Shown one piece after another: positions 1 through 9,265 of a stretch of DNA of 64,000 bases. The translations under genes were made by a program, and so were the position numbers. The DNA comes from Ancylomarina sp048268005 (GTDB lineage: Bacteria; Bacteroidota; Bacteroidia; Bacteroidales; Marinifilaceae). Position 1 is the first letter of the stretch. Each line of letters begins with the position of its first letter. Where the stretch lies: assembly GCA_048268005.1 (NCBI GenBank), contig JBLWWJ010000002.1:930001-994000 (forward strand), given 5' to 3'. The notes under the pieces are model-generated. The model saw nothing but the letters and a program-made list of their open reading frames with translations, ran no database searches and was not told where the DNA came from.

Positions 1-22
1 GAAAATAAGATTTCTATTTTTT

Positions 23-1138
23 TTAGAAATTGATTCCGGTACTAAAATTTAAGGACGTGTATTTGATATTAGAATCGGATAGACCAAATGATTTATTGTA
101 TCGGAAATTTAAAAATAATGACCTTTTGTATGTCAGTTTAAACTCAAAACCCGCCCCAATGGAATAACCCAATAGTGTTTTGTTTATAGGTGTTTTTATA
201 TGGACCGTATTGCTTTGATCTATTAAATCAACTTTATGTATGGTGTTGTTATTTCTGAAATTATTTGTCAGTATACCTCCCAGTGTTCCAAAGGGTCTGA
301 TTTTATTTGATGGGGAGGCATATTTAAGAAGAAAAGGTAATTTCAGAGATGTGATCTCAGATGTAAAGTCGATTGTTTCATTACCTGACAGTATATTGTA
401 ACTAAAGTCATGTTTTGAGTATAAGAGTTCTCCATAAAAGGAAAAATCACTTGCAGATATTGGAATATCCGCAAAAAAACCGATTGATAAGCTTCCATCG
501 TATTTCATACTCATATTGTGATTGTAGATGTATTCTATATCCAATTCGGGGTCTGATTTTACCAATTCATAACCAAGGATTAGTCCAAATTTTTGATGGG
601 CTGTCGGCTTCGTATCACAATTATTGTATTGTTTTAAAAAGTTTGCCATAGACCGCTTCGTGTATTTTACAAGTTTGACATTATTGGTCATATTAGGACA
701 ATCACTTGTTTTGTTCAGTAAAAATGTGGTATAGAAATTCTCGCCTGTGGTCGATTTCTTTGGAATTTCGATCATTTCTGATTTCTCATTTTCATAATAG
801 AAAACAGATTGATCATCTCCTCTGTAATAGTAGACGGTCATTTTACCCTGAGCGATACGCTCTAAAAAAACGTGCTTTGTTTGTCCGGATATCTGAATGA
901 GCTTTGCACAATAAACTTTTCCGTTTTTGAAACCATATTCATCAACAACATCCGGTTTATAACTTGTACTATCCAGACCTCTGACGATTTCACATAGCTC
1001 CGCATTAATTTTAGCTCCGTAATCTGTAATTCGTACTCCGGAGTTATAGGTGTTGTCAATAATGTAATAGTCTGTTTGCCCGAATGCAACAGTTGATAAT
1101 GCAATCAGGCCTAGAATTAAGAGAATAATCTTTTTCAT
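23..1138 (-). CDS. Secreted outer-membrane beta-barrel protein (PorT-like)
   Basis: About 371 residues. The ATG at 1138 is chosen over an upstream GTG because it places a clean signal peptide (MKKIILLILG followed by a hydrophobic run ending near FGQ) at the N-terminus. The first half has no domain I recognise. The second half, from about residue 185, has alternating hydrophobic strands, Gly/Tyr-rich turns, and a final strand ending in an aromatic residue (INF), as in Bacteroidota outer-membrane beta-barrels of the PorT/OMP_b-brl class. It is probably an outer-membrane protein; the ligand is unknown. It is divergent from the next gene, with about 460 bp between them. Confidence 0.7.
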   Translation of the reverse strand: MKKIILLILGLIALSTVAFGQTDYYIIDNTYNSGVRITDYGAKINAELCEIVRGLDSTSYKPDVVDEYGFKNGKVYCAKLIQISGQTKHVFLERIAQGKMTVYYYRGDDQSVFYYENEKSEMIEIPKKSTTGENFYTTFLLNKTSDCPNMTNNVKLVKYTKRSMANFLKQYNNCDTKPTAHQKFGLILGYELVKSDPELDIEYIYNHNMSMKYDGSLSIGFFADIPISASDFSFYGELLYSKHDFSYNILSGNETIDFTSEITSLKLPFLLKYASPSNKIRPFGTLGGILTNNFRNNNTIHKVDLIDQSNTVHIKTPINKTLLGYSIGAGFEFKLTYKRSLFLNFRYNKSFGLSDSNIKYTSLNFSTGINF

Positions 1139-1599
1139 AAGAAGGGTTAGTTTAGGCACTTTACTATGTATTTAATTAAGTTGGGGAATTGTGCTTTCTA
1201 AATATAACTATTTTATGTTTTATTTGTGTAAGGAGTTGACGATTAAAATGTTTGAGTTTTTTTACTTTATGTACTAGAACTGAAAAGGATGAGTGAAATG
1301 TACAAGTTTAGTTATTTAGTAAAATAAAAATGGATAGCAAATGATCTTAAAATTTCTTGGAGATATATAATAAAGTATAGTATTTTACTATAAATAAGGC
1401 TATATAAATCTAAAACGTCAATATCTGGTAAGTTCTTTTTTATTTTATCAAAAATCCCGTTTATTAAGACTGAAATGTACTTAACGGTAATAGATTGAAA
1501 AGTTAAAAGTGATTGTATGTGTTTTAAGCTGTGCGCATTAATATATTGTTTATATTAGGAGAACCCGAAAAAACACCACATATCTAATCGAAATTTATT
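1139..1599. other. Divergent intergenic region, no gene seen
   Basis: AT-rich spacer between two divergent envelope genes. It should hold both promoters, but I found no convincing TTTG/TAnnTTTG pair, no hairpin with a T-run and no ORF of interest. Confidence 0.5.
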
Positions 1600-2853
1600 A
1601 TGAAACTAAATCTATTTCTGAAAACCATTGTATTCATTTTTATAGGCATCTGTGTTTATCTGAATTCTTTTGCACAAGAGAATTATTTACAAGGAAATAT
1701 CATATCTCTGACTGGAGATACAATTTCTGGTTTTATTGACTATCGTAATTGGGATAGGAATCCACAACAGATAAACTTTAAAGAAAAATTAACTGGAGAA
1801 AATATAGTTTATACGCCCACTCAGATCAATTCATTTAGTGTTAATAATGAAAATTATATTGGTGCAGTTGTTAAAATAGAAACCAGTCCTATTAAGACGA
1901 ACAGTTTGAACAGTGATCCTAAATTTAAATTTGAAACAGATACATGTTTTTTGCAGGTCATTGTTCAAGGGGTAAAGAGTTTGTATCAATACAAAAATAG
2001 CAACTGGAAAGATTATTTTTACATAAAAGAAGGTGAGTGTATCAACTTGTTGGAGCGGAAAAAATATCTGAAAAAACTGGATGACAGGGACGTCGTGAGT
2101 GAAAATAACAGATTCCTGGGACAATTGGCTATTTATTTAAATGATTGCTCATCAATACAAGCAAAACTTAAGAAAACAGTTTATTCCAGAAAGAGTTTAG
2201 TGAAATTATTCAATTATTACTTTGAAACGACACATGCTCATATAAAATTTACACATAAAACTGAAAAATTTTCTTTTAAGCTAGGCACTTTAGCTGGCCT
2301 TTCAAGCACTCAATTAGATATTAGTAGTGATGGGATTCCTTATCTTGCAAATTCTGATTATTCAAAATCTCAAGATTTGACATTTGGCTTATTTTTAAAT
2401 TTGATTCTACCCAAGAGTCAAAAAAAATGGTCGATTTACAATGAACTATTACTTTCATCTTATGAGGTAAAAGGAGAATCTGAGGATTTTTACACACTTT
2501 ATCAGACAACTTTGGCGTACCGCTATTTAAAACTAAATAATATGGTTCGATTCACGCAAACGCTAAACAATGTGTCTGTTTTCTTTAATATGGGTATCTC
2601 GAATGGCGTGGCTATTGATACCAAAAACAAACTAGTGAAAAAATCTATAATCAGCGAAAATAAAGAAGATACTTATGGGCTGGCCTTGAATGAGACCAGA
2701 AAATACGAACAGGGGCTTTTATTCGGTATAGGTACTCAGTTTAAAAAATATGGCTTTGAACTTAGATATGAAAATTCTAATGGAATGTCTAATTTATCGA
2801 ATTTGAGTTCCAAAGTAAAGAGGTTTTATTTTTTATTGAGTTATCAATTTTAG
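1600..2853 (+). CDS. Secreted protein with C-terminal beta-barrel, unknown function
   Basis: 417 residues with an N-terminal signal peptide (hydrophobic segment ending near NSFAQ). Residues about 28-110 carry the pattern seen at the start of many Bacteroidota outer-membrane proteins (GDTISGFIDYRNW, then a threonine/asparagine-rich stretch). The C-terminal half has alternating amphipathic strands and ends in an aromatic residue (LSYQF), which fits an outer-membrane barrel. It is not a recognised transporter. It lies close upstream of an exported M23-like protein on the same strand, so co-transcription is possible. Confidence 0.65.
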   Translation: MKLNLFLKTIVFIFIGICVYLNSFAQENYLQGNIISLTGDTISGFIDYRNWDRNPQQINFKEKLTGENIVYTPTQINSFSVNNENYIGAVVKIETSPIKTNSLNSDPKFKFETDTCFLQVIVQGVKSLYQYKNSNWKDYFYIKEGECINLLERKKYLKKLDDRDVVSENNRFLGQLAIYLNDCSSIQAKLKKTVYSRKSLVKLFNYYFETTHAHIKFTHKTEKFSFKLGTLAGLSSTQLDISSDGIPYLANSDYSKSQDLTFGLFLNLILPKSQKKWSIYNELLLSSYEVKGESEDFYTLYQTTLAYRYLKLNNMVRFTQTLNNVSVFFNMGISNGVAIDTKNKLVKKSIISENKEDTYGLALNETRKYEQGLLFGIGTQFKKYGFELRYENSNGMSNLSNLSSKVKRFYFLLSYQF

Positions 2854-2949
2854 AGTAAAATGAAATTCAATTTCACAAAACAGTTGGTTATTGTTAATTA
2901 AATATCTATATATTTGTGTCCTTTTTTAACGTATAATATTGATCTTAAT

Positions 2950-3867
2950 ATGAGGCTTCTTATATCTGTGTTTTTTGTAATAATCATTAATGGCTTTGTT
3001 AATGCTCAGTCAGTTAAATTGTCTTCCAAAAGAAACAAAGATAATAGTGTCGAAATAAACTATGAAAAGGACTTATTTGGTAGTTTTTATGTCATTACAA
3101 AGTTTAATAAATTAACGAATTCTTTAGATGGTGAAATAGCCAAAGTTGTTAAAGGAAAGAGGGGGCGATTGGCTTGTTTAAAGCCTATGGATTCTCAAAA
3201 AGGAATTAATTATTCCTATACTTACCGATCCATAAGAGGAAATCCTAATGCTAGAATTGACAAGGATTTTACTTATATATTACCATTTGAGAAAAATACA
3301 GAAGTGTATGTTAAAAGGTTGAATAATCTAGGGACTCATTTTAATGAGAAGGAACCTAAGAATTGGACTGCATATCAATTTTATTCGAAGGGTGAAGTAC
3401 CAGTTGTAGCCTCCAGAAAAGGCTTAGTTGTAAGAATTATTGATGGTATTAAATCGGATACAACACAAAGCTACAGTTTTAAAAGTTCTAAAAATGAAAT
3501 TTTAATTGAGCATAAAGATGGGACTTTTGCTAGATATAATGCTTTAAAGGCAGGAAGTATTTGTGTATGCGAAGGACAAACCGTGAATCCTGGTGATAAA
3601 ATTGGCCTAACAGGGAGGTATGATAAGAAGAATAAATATCAAGTAAGATTCATGATCTATTATCTTGATAAGAAGCTATTATTTAACATGTCTGAAATGA
3701 AGCATAAAAGTCTTAATAGTTATTTAAAACCGTTGTTTCTGACTTCAAAGGGGATTGTTTTTCTTGAAATGAAGCAAAAATATACAGCGCGTTGTACTGA
3801 TGATCTAATTATGAAGGAATTTAGCCGAAGGGAAAAGAAGAAATACCTCAAAGGGGAATTGAAATAA
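2950..3867 (+). CDS. Exported M23/LytM-like protein, probably catalytically inactive
   Basis: About 305 residues. The ATG at 2950 gives a signal peptide ending near VNAQ. Residues about 125-245 follow the LytM/M23 endopeptidase fold pattern: a GxVVRI strand after a short lead-in, then ILIEHKDGTFARYNAL, then VNPGDKIGLTGR. The zinc ligands are not in their usual places: the expected HxxxD region reads AYQFYSKGE and the terminal HxH strand reads RFMIYY. It is therefore more likely a peptidoglycan-binding or regulatory pseudo-enzyme, comparable in principle to non-catalytic LytM factors. The fold assignment is from sequence pattern only. Confidence 0.6.
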   Translation: MRLLISVFFVIIINGFVNAQSVKLSSKRNKDNSVEINYEKDLFGSFYVITKFNKLTNSLDGEIAKVVKGKRGRLACLKPMDSQKGINYSYTYRSIRGNPNARIDKDFTYILPFEKNTEVYVKRLNNLGTHFNEKEPKNWTAYQFYSKGEVPVVASRKGLVVRIIDGIKSDTTQSYSFKSSKNEILIEHKDGTFARYNALKAGSICVCEGQTVNPGDKIGLTGRYDKKNKYQVRFMIYYLDKKLLFNMSEMKHKSLNSYLKPLFLTSKGIVFLEMKQKYTARCTDDLIMKEFSRREKKKYLKGELK

Positions 3868-3871
3868 TATA

Positions 3872-3902
3872 AAGGCCAGAATCTCAATAGAGTTCTGGCC
3901 TT
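3872..3902. terminator. Bidirectional intrinsic terminator
   Basis: A perfect 10-bp stem (AAGGCCAGAA / TTCTGGCCTT) between the stop of the M23-like gene on + and the stop of sucB on -. Flanking A and T runs serve both directions. Confidence 0.85.
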
Positions 3903-3924
3903 ATAATTTATGTATTATTTCTTT

Positions 3925-5166
3925 TTAGATTCCTAATAGCAAACTATCCGGATCTTGTCCCATAGTAATCATACGATGAGGGTTCTCAATCAATTCCTTA
4001 ATTTTTACAAGGAAACCAACTGAATCTTTTCCATCAATCACTCGATGATCGTAAGATAGAGCGATATACATCATAGGGCGAATTTCAACCTTACCATTAA
4101 CGGCAATAGGTCGCTCAACAATATTGTGCATGCCCAAAATACCTGACTGAGGCGGGTTAATAATAGGCGTACTCAAAAGCGATCCGAAAACCCCACCATT
4201 GGTAATGGTGAAAGTACCACCAGTCATCTCATCCAGGCTAATTTTTCCTGAACGAGCTTTATTGGCTAGTCGCATTAACTCTTTTTCGATATCAGCTAAG
4301 CTTAGGTTTTGTGTATCTCTAATTACGGGAACCATCAATCCTTTTGGCGTTTGAACAGCCATAGCCACATCCATATAGTTTGGTGTGATAATCTCATCAC
4401 CATCCATCATAGAGTTTACTGCAGGGTGTGCTTTCAAAGCAATACTCACCGCCTTAGTGAAGAATGACATGAAACCTAATTTAATGTCATGGGTTTCTAC
4501 AAACTGTTTTTGGTATTTCTTTCTCAATTGCATCACAGCTGACATATCCACCTCGTTAAAGGTTGTTAGCATGGCTGTTTCATTCTTAACCGACACCAAA
4601 CGAGCACTTAACTTCTTACGAAGATTACTCATTTTCTTACGATCGATATTTCGTTCAACCGGTTCAGGCTGAACCATAGATGCTGGAGCCTGTCCTTTAT
4701 TTTCAACAACTTGCTCAATATCTTTCTTTGATAAGCGCTGAAGTCCTGCAATCACATCATCAACTGATAGTTGATTTTCTTCCATCAACTTTTTAGCTAC
4801 AGGAGAAATCTTAACATCCTTAAATTCATTAGAAGATTGGATAGGCGCAGCTTCAGTAGTCTTGACTTCTTGCTTAGGAGCTTCCTCTTTGGCTTCAGCT
4901 TTGGGACTAGAAGATGGTGCTTCGCCGACAAAACTGGTGTCAATGGTGCAGGCTACAGATCCTACAGCTACTGTATCACCTTCGTTTGCCTTAATCGAGA
5001 TCTTACCCCCTTCATCAGCAACAAGTGTTAGGGTGGCTTTATCCGATTCGATTTCTGCAATCTCCTGTTCTTTCTCAACAATATCACCATCGGCTACAAA
5101 CCAATTGGCAATTTCAACTTCTGATATGGATTCTCCCGGACTAGGTATTTTTATTTCAATTGTCAT
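3925..5166 (-). CDS. sucB: Dihydrolipoyllysine-residue succinyltransferase (E2 of 2-oxoglutarate dehydrogenase)
   Basis: 413 residues, starting at MTIEIKIPSPGES. Transfers the succinyl group from the lipoyl arm to CoA in the TCA cycle. Domains in order are a lipoyl domain with the modified lysine in ESDKAT (about residue 41), an Ala/Pro/Glu-rich linker, an E3/E1-binding domain (ISPVAKKLMEENQLS, about 117-145), and the catalytic acyltransferase domain with the HxxxDG motif in DHRVIDG (about 372-378). It lies 86 bp downstream of sucA, as is usual. The E3 subunit is not in this window. An in-frame extension upstream to 5208 is rejected because family members start at the lipoyl domain. Confidence 0.95.
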   Translation of the reverse strand: MTIEIKIPSPGESISEVEIANWFVADGDIVEKEQEIAEIESDKATLTLVADEGGKISIKANEGDTVAVGSVACTIDTSFVGEAPSSSPKAEAKEEAPKQEVKTTEAAPIQSSNEFKDVKISPVAKKLMEENQLSVDDVIAGLQRLSKKDIEQVVENKGQAPASMVQPEPVERNIDRKKMSNLRKKLSARLVSVKNETAMLTTFNEVDMSAVMQLRKKYQKQFVETHDIKLGFMSFFTKAVSIALKAHPAVNSMMDGDEIITPNYMDVAMAVQTPKGLMVPVIRDTQNLSLADIEKELMRLANKARSGKISLDEMTGGTFTITNGGVFGSLLSTPIINPPQSGILGMHNIVERPIAVNGKVEIRPMMYIALSYDHRVIDGKDSVGFLVKIKELIENPHRMITMGQDPDSLLLGI

Positions 5167-5193
5167 GTTTGATTGATTTAGTATCAAGTAAAG

Positions 5194-5235
5194 AGTATCG
5201 AGTATCAAGATGTTTCTGTCTTGATACTTGATACT
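5194..5235. repeat. Imperfect inverted repeat between sucA and sucB
   Basis: Two 17-base arms (left 5194-5210, right 5219-5235, core TATCAAGA / TCTTGATA) with one mismatch and an 8-base loop. Each arm is itself built from repeated AGTATC. There is no T-run, so it is more likely an mRNA processing or stabilising hairpin, or a short palindromic repeat, than a terminator. Confidence 0.6.
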
Positions 5236-5252
5236 AATATCTTTTGTCTGTT

Positions 5253-8102
5253 TTACATTAACAGCTTACTCTTTTTGTCTTGAAAATATTCATGCTGACG
5301 GTGGATGTCTTCTTTCGAACTACCTACGACACATTGAAGACCGCAATATTTTAATTCTCTATCACAATCACATCTTCTGAATACTTTTCGGATGATTTCG
5401 TTTTGGCCAATATTATGAATTTTAGCAAGTCCGGTTGCAGTACTACCACTGGCAATACGAGCAATAGGTGTCAATTCAATATTCTGAATATTGTAGTTGA
5501 TGAACTGCCATGGTCCCATATTTTCTGGTTCTTCCTGTACCCAAAGATGAAGAAGTGCTTTCGGGTATCTCTCCAGAATGGCATCAACTTGTTTCTGTGG
5601 GAATGGATAAAGTTGTTCAATACGAACTAAAGCTACATCCTGTGCGTTTAACTCAGTTTTCTTAGCCAGTAAATCGTAATAGACCTTACCAGAACAGAAT
5701 ACCACACGACTGACTTCTTCAGCAATCACATTCGTATCATCAATAACTTCCTGGAATCTTCCATTTGCTAATTCGTCCATGGTAGAAACACAATCGGCAT
5801 GTCGAAGTAAACTTTTAGGTGTAAAGCAAATTAATGGAATTCGAATATCGCGTTTAACCTGACGACGAAGCGCATGATAATTGTTCGCTGGTGTTGTTGG
5901 ATTGATAACCTGCATATTGTTATTGGCACAAAGGGTTAGGAAACGCTCCATTCTGGCACTTGAATGCTCAGCACCTTGTCCTTCGTAACCGTGAGGTAAG
6001 AAAAGAACTAAGCCATTTTTAACCCCCCATTTATCTTCTCCAGAACTAATGTACTGGTCGATAACAGCTTGGGCGACATTGTGGAAGTCACCAAATTGAG
6101 CTTCCCATATAGTCAAGCCAGATGGATGTGCCAAAGCATAACCATACTCGAAACCAAGAACTGCATATTCACTCAAATGTGAGTTATAAATATGACAGGG
6201 AGCCTGATTTTCGCTGACATGTTTAAGGGGGAAATATTTATGAGCAGAGTCATGTATAGTAAGTGATGCATGACGGTGTGAGAAGGTTCCACGCTCCGAA
6301 TCTTGTCCACTTATTCTAACACCATGTCCTTCGTTCAACAAACTGGCATAAGCCAATAGTTCACCCATGGCCCAATCCAATCGATCTTCACTAACCATCT
6401 TTTTACGATCGGTCATTAACTTACCAACTTTTTTGAAAAATTGAATGTCTTCAGGTAGGTGAGTGATTTTATCAGCTAAGTCAAGAAGTTGTTTTTTCTC
6501 TGTCTTGAAAAACGGAGTTGTTTCAAAATCGTCTTCAGTTGAATAACGAATATCCTTATAATAGTCCTCTAAAAACGGCTGAATATATAGTTTTTCAATT
6601 TGCTTTGAATCCTCAAACTTTTCGTTTAGAAGATCGTTGTATTTTGTAATGAGTTCCTTTAAATTTTCTTGCTTGTAGATGCCTTTACTGATTAGGTAAT
6701 CACCATAAATATCTCTTGGGTTTTTATGCTTAGCAATTTGATTGTATAATAAGGGTTGGGTGAAACGAGGCTCATCACCTTCGTTATGACCATATTTCCT
6801 GTAGGAAAGAATATCGATGAATACGTCCGTTTTAAATTCCTGACGGTATTCCATTGCTAGGGCGATCGTATAAATTAAGGCTTCAACATCATCACCATTA
6901 ATATGGAAAACAGGACATCGGGTCACCTTGGCCACATCAGTACAATAGGTACTTGAACGGGCATCTAAGTAGTTGGTTGTAAAACCAATTTGATTATTAA
7001 CCACCAGGTGAATTGTTCCACCCGTTTTGTAGGCTTTTAATTCAGCCATTTGGATTGTTTCGTAGACGATACCCTGACCGGCTATAGCGGCATCTCCATG
7101 AATAACGATAGGAACTAGTTTATTTTCGTCACCTTTATAGTCATTATCAATTTTAGAACGAGAAATACCTTCAACAACGGCACCTACAGTTTCCAGATGA
7201 GATGGGTTAGGTGTCAAGTGAAGTTTCACCTCATTACCATCATCGGTTTTAACAGTATTACCATAGCCCAAGTGATATTTCACATCACCAAGTGCAATGT
7301 CATCTTCAAATTCTTCGCCAACAAATTCTTTGAAAATATTCTCATAAGGTTTTTCAAGAATATTAGCCAAAACATTAAGTCTACCACGGTGCGACATACC
7401 AAAAACAAATTCTTCCACACCCAATTGTGCTCCTTTTTCGATAAGGGCATCAAGAGCAGGAATTAAGGTTTCAGTACCTTCAAGTGAGAAACGTTTTTGG
7501 CCGACAAACTTCTTATGGATATAGTTTTCAAAACCTACCGCCAATTTTAAGTGGTAATAAATGTGTTTACGTTGTTCTTCAGTAAAATTTGGTTGATTCT
7601 TACTGGTTTCCATTTTCTTCTGAAGCCACTTGATCTTATCGGGAGTACGCAGATAGAGGTACTCAACACCTACGGAATGACAATATGTTTCCTGAAGGTG
7701 GTCAAGAATATCTTTAAGCTTAGAGGGGCCAATTCCCAGTTCATTCCCAGCTTGGAAAACAGTTTCCATATCGGCTTGAGAAAGGTCGAAGTTTTCAATA
7801 TCAAGAGTAGGGAAGTACTTACGTCGAACGCGAACGGGGTTGGTCTTAGTAAACAAATGTCCTCTTTGACGAAAGGCCTGGATCAAGTTAATCACATTAA
7901 ATTCCTTGCTCATCGATTCAGCAGGAAGAGAACTTAAATTACCTGTTTGAGGTTTGCTAGGGAATTTTTCAGAAGCAAAGTCAAAGCCCTGGAAAAATTT
8001 TTGCCACGATTCTTCAACCGAGTTAGGGTCTTTTTTATAGGATTGGTATAAGTCATCGATGAATTCGATTTCACTATTACCTAAAAAACTGAATTTATCC
8101 AT
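5253..8102 (-). CDS. sucA: 2-oxoglutarate dehydrogenase E1 component
   Basis: 949 residues, full family length. Thiamine-diphosphate enzyme that decarboxylates 2-oxoglutarate and succinylates the lipoyl arm of SucB. It has the E1o N-terminal motif (LYQSYKKDPNSVEESWQKFF), the conserved SHRGRLNVLAN segment near residue 235, the ThDP/Mg-binding HGDAAIAGQG near 333 and NNQIGFTT near 367, and the C-terminal transketolase-like domain. It is first gene of a sucA-sucB unit. The 400-bp upstream region contains a candidate promoter and a 12-bp palindrome. Confidence 0.96.
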   Translation of the reverse strand: MDKFSFLGNSEIEFIDDLYQSYKKDPNSVEESWQKFFQGFDFASEKFPSKPQTGNLSSLPAESMSKEFNVINLIQAFRQRGHLFTKTNPVRVRRKYFPTLDIENFDLSQADMETVFQAGNELGIGPSKLKDILDHLQETYCHSVGVEYLYLRTPDKIKWLQKKMETSKNQPNFTEEQRKHIYYHLKLAVGFENYIHKKFVGQKRFSLEGTETLIPALDALIEKGAQLGVEEFVFGMSHRGRLNVLANILEKPYENIFKEFVGEEFEDDIALGDVKYHLGYGNTVKTDDGNEVKLHLTPNPSHLETVGAVVEGISRSKIDNDYKGDENKLVPIVIHGDAAIAGQGIVYETIQMAELKAYKTGGTIHLVVNNQIGFTTNYLDARSSTYCTDVAKVTRCPVFHINGDDVEALIYTIALAMEYRQEFKTDVFIDILSYRKYGHNEGDEPRFTQPLLYNQIAKHKNPRDIYGDYLISKGIYKQENLKELITKYNDLLNEKFEDSKQIEKLYIQPFLEDYYKDIRYSTEDDFETTPFFKTEKKQLLDLADKITHLPEDIQFFKKVGKLMTDRKKMVSEDRLDWAMGELLAYASLLNEGHGVRISGQDSERGTFSHRHASLTIHDSAHKYFPLKHVSENQAPCHIYNSHLSEYAVLGFEYGYALAHPSGLTIWEAQFGDFHNVAQAVIDQYISSGEDKWGVKNGLVLFLPHGYEGQGAEHSSARMERFLTLCANNNMQVINPTTPANNYHALRRQVKRDIRIPLICFTPKSLLRHADCVSTMDELANGRFQEVIDDTNVIAEEVSRVVFCSGKVYYDLLAKKTELNAQDVALVRIEQLYPFPQKQVDAILERYPKALLHLWVQEEPENMGPWQFINYNIQNIELTPIARIASGSTATGLAKIHNIGQNEIIRKVFRRCDCDRELKYCGLQCVVGSSKEDIHRQHEYFQDKKSKLLM

Positions 8103-8502
8103 AAAAGTATTAAGTTGTTGGGTCTAGTTTTGTTTTTTGTTCTGATTCAATTTACAGACTGTCACGGCTTCAATTCTACTTAGAATGTTTAGTATCTATA
8201 TATTTAAAGCTCTGTTTCTGTGTTTAAACACAAGTATTAAATTAATTAAAATAATTAAGAAAGCCTGTACACTAACAAATGTATTAAAATTGAGTTTTAT
8301 CTGAATGTTTATAAAGGATTAAAAGATGAAAAAATCATCTTTTTTTTTAATCAGCTCATAGACGTTTTCTATCAGTAGATAAGCACTTCCATTTTCAAGT
8401 TTATATGATAGTTTATCCTTCAATATTTGATGGCTAATTCTAATTGATTAATTTTGATTGAACTTGCTAAAAAAGCGATTCGTTTTTAACTATAACTATC
8501 CT
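8103..8502. promoter_or_regulatory. Divergent regulatory region of sucA and the 8503 lipoprotein gene
   Basis: About 400 bp without a gene. Reading toward sucA there is TACATTTG (8285 to 8278), matching the Bacteroidota -7 consensus TAnnTTTG, but no clear -33 TTTG. A perfect 12-bp palindrome GTGTTTAAACAC lies at 8220-8231 between this site and sucA, and could be an operator. A hairpin with AAAAGATGA / TCATCTTTT arms (8321-8343) and a T-run on + may separate the two transcription units. All are inferences from motif shape. Confidence 0.4.
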
Positions 8503-9174
8503 ATGACAACCAGTACAATACCAAAGTTATTTTTACTTATTTTTTCAATTTGCTTTATTACTTACGGATGCCAGAATTCTCATAAAGGCTTCAAATTGCA
8601 AACAGGGGACTTACTTTTCCAGGATTTGGATGGAAGTTCATTATCTGATGCAATTGAGGAGGTGACTGCAGAAGAAAAACCATTGAGTTTTTCACATATT
8701 GGTATCATGGTGTCAAGTGAAAAGGATGGCCTAGTGGTTTTAGAAGCTATCGGAGAGGCTGTACAATATACTTCCTTAGATAGTTTTTTAACGAGAAGTC
8801 TGAATACGGATCGAATGCCAAAGGTGCGTGTTGCCAGATTAAAAAAACAGCATCAATTTCGAATTGAAAAAGCGATATTATATGGGAAAAGCTTAATTGG
8901 TTTACCCTATGATCCTATCTACCTGATGTCTGATTCGACCTATTACTGTTCCGAATTGATTTATGAAATGTTCAAACACTCGGGTGATGGATCTGAGATA
9001 TTCAAGTTAAATTCGATGACTTTTAAGGATGCTAAATCGGGAACCTTTCATCCAATATGGGTGAGCTATTATAGAAAGTTAGGCGTGGCAATTCCAGAGG
9101 GTGAGCCCGGCTGTAATCCCAATGGGATGTCTGAGTCCAAAGAAATTGATTGGGTTTTCGACTATAGTAAATAA
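8503..9174 (+). CDS. YiiX/YebB-type permuted NlpC/P60-like lipoprotein
   Basis: 223 residues from the ATG at 8503, which gives a lipoprotein signal with lipobox ITYGC. The mature part begins LQTGDLLFQD and contains SHIGIMV followed by a tyrosine/serine-rich region and YYCSELIYE. This is the order seen in YiiX-like circularly permuted papain-fold hydrolases: histidine in the SHIGI strand and cysteine in YCSELI. Such proteins are thought to cleave peptides or amides, some in the cell wall or on lipids; the substrate here is unknown. It is likely tethered to a membrane facing the periplasm. Confidence 0.75.
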   Translation: MTTSTIPKLFLLIFSICFITYGCQNSHKGFKLQTGDLLFQDLDGSSLSDAIEEVTAEEKPLSFSHIGIMVSSEKDGLVVLEAIGEAVQYTSLDSFLTRSLNTDRMPKVRVARLKKQHQFRIEKAILYGKSLIGLPYDPIYLMSDSTYYCSELIYEMFKHSGDGSEIFKLNSMTFKDAKSGTFHPIWVSYYRKLGVAIPEGEPGCNPNGMSESKEIDWVFDYSK

Positions 9175-9265
9175 GGGACTCCAAAGGTTAAAGTAGAAAG
9201 AAATAAAAGACAGTAGAAACGCGATTTATCGCGTCATCATTTATACATACACATTCTCAACATAT

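Noticed and set aside
7551..7937. 128-codon ORF on + within sucA
   Set aside because: It is antisense to a well-supported enzyme gene and has no family resemblance; similar shadows occur inside sucB, ffh and trpE.
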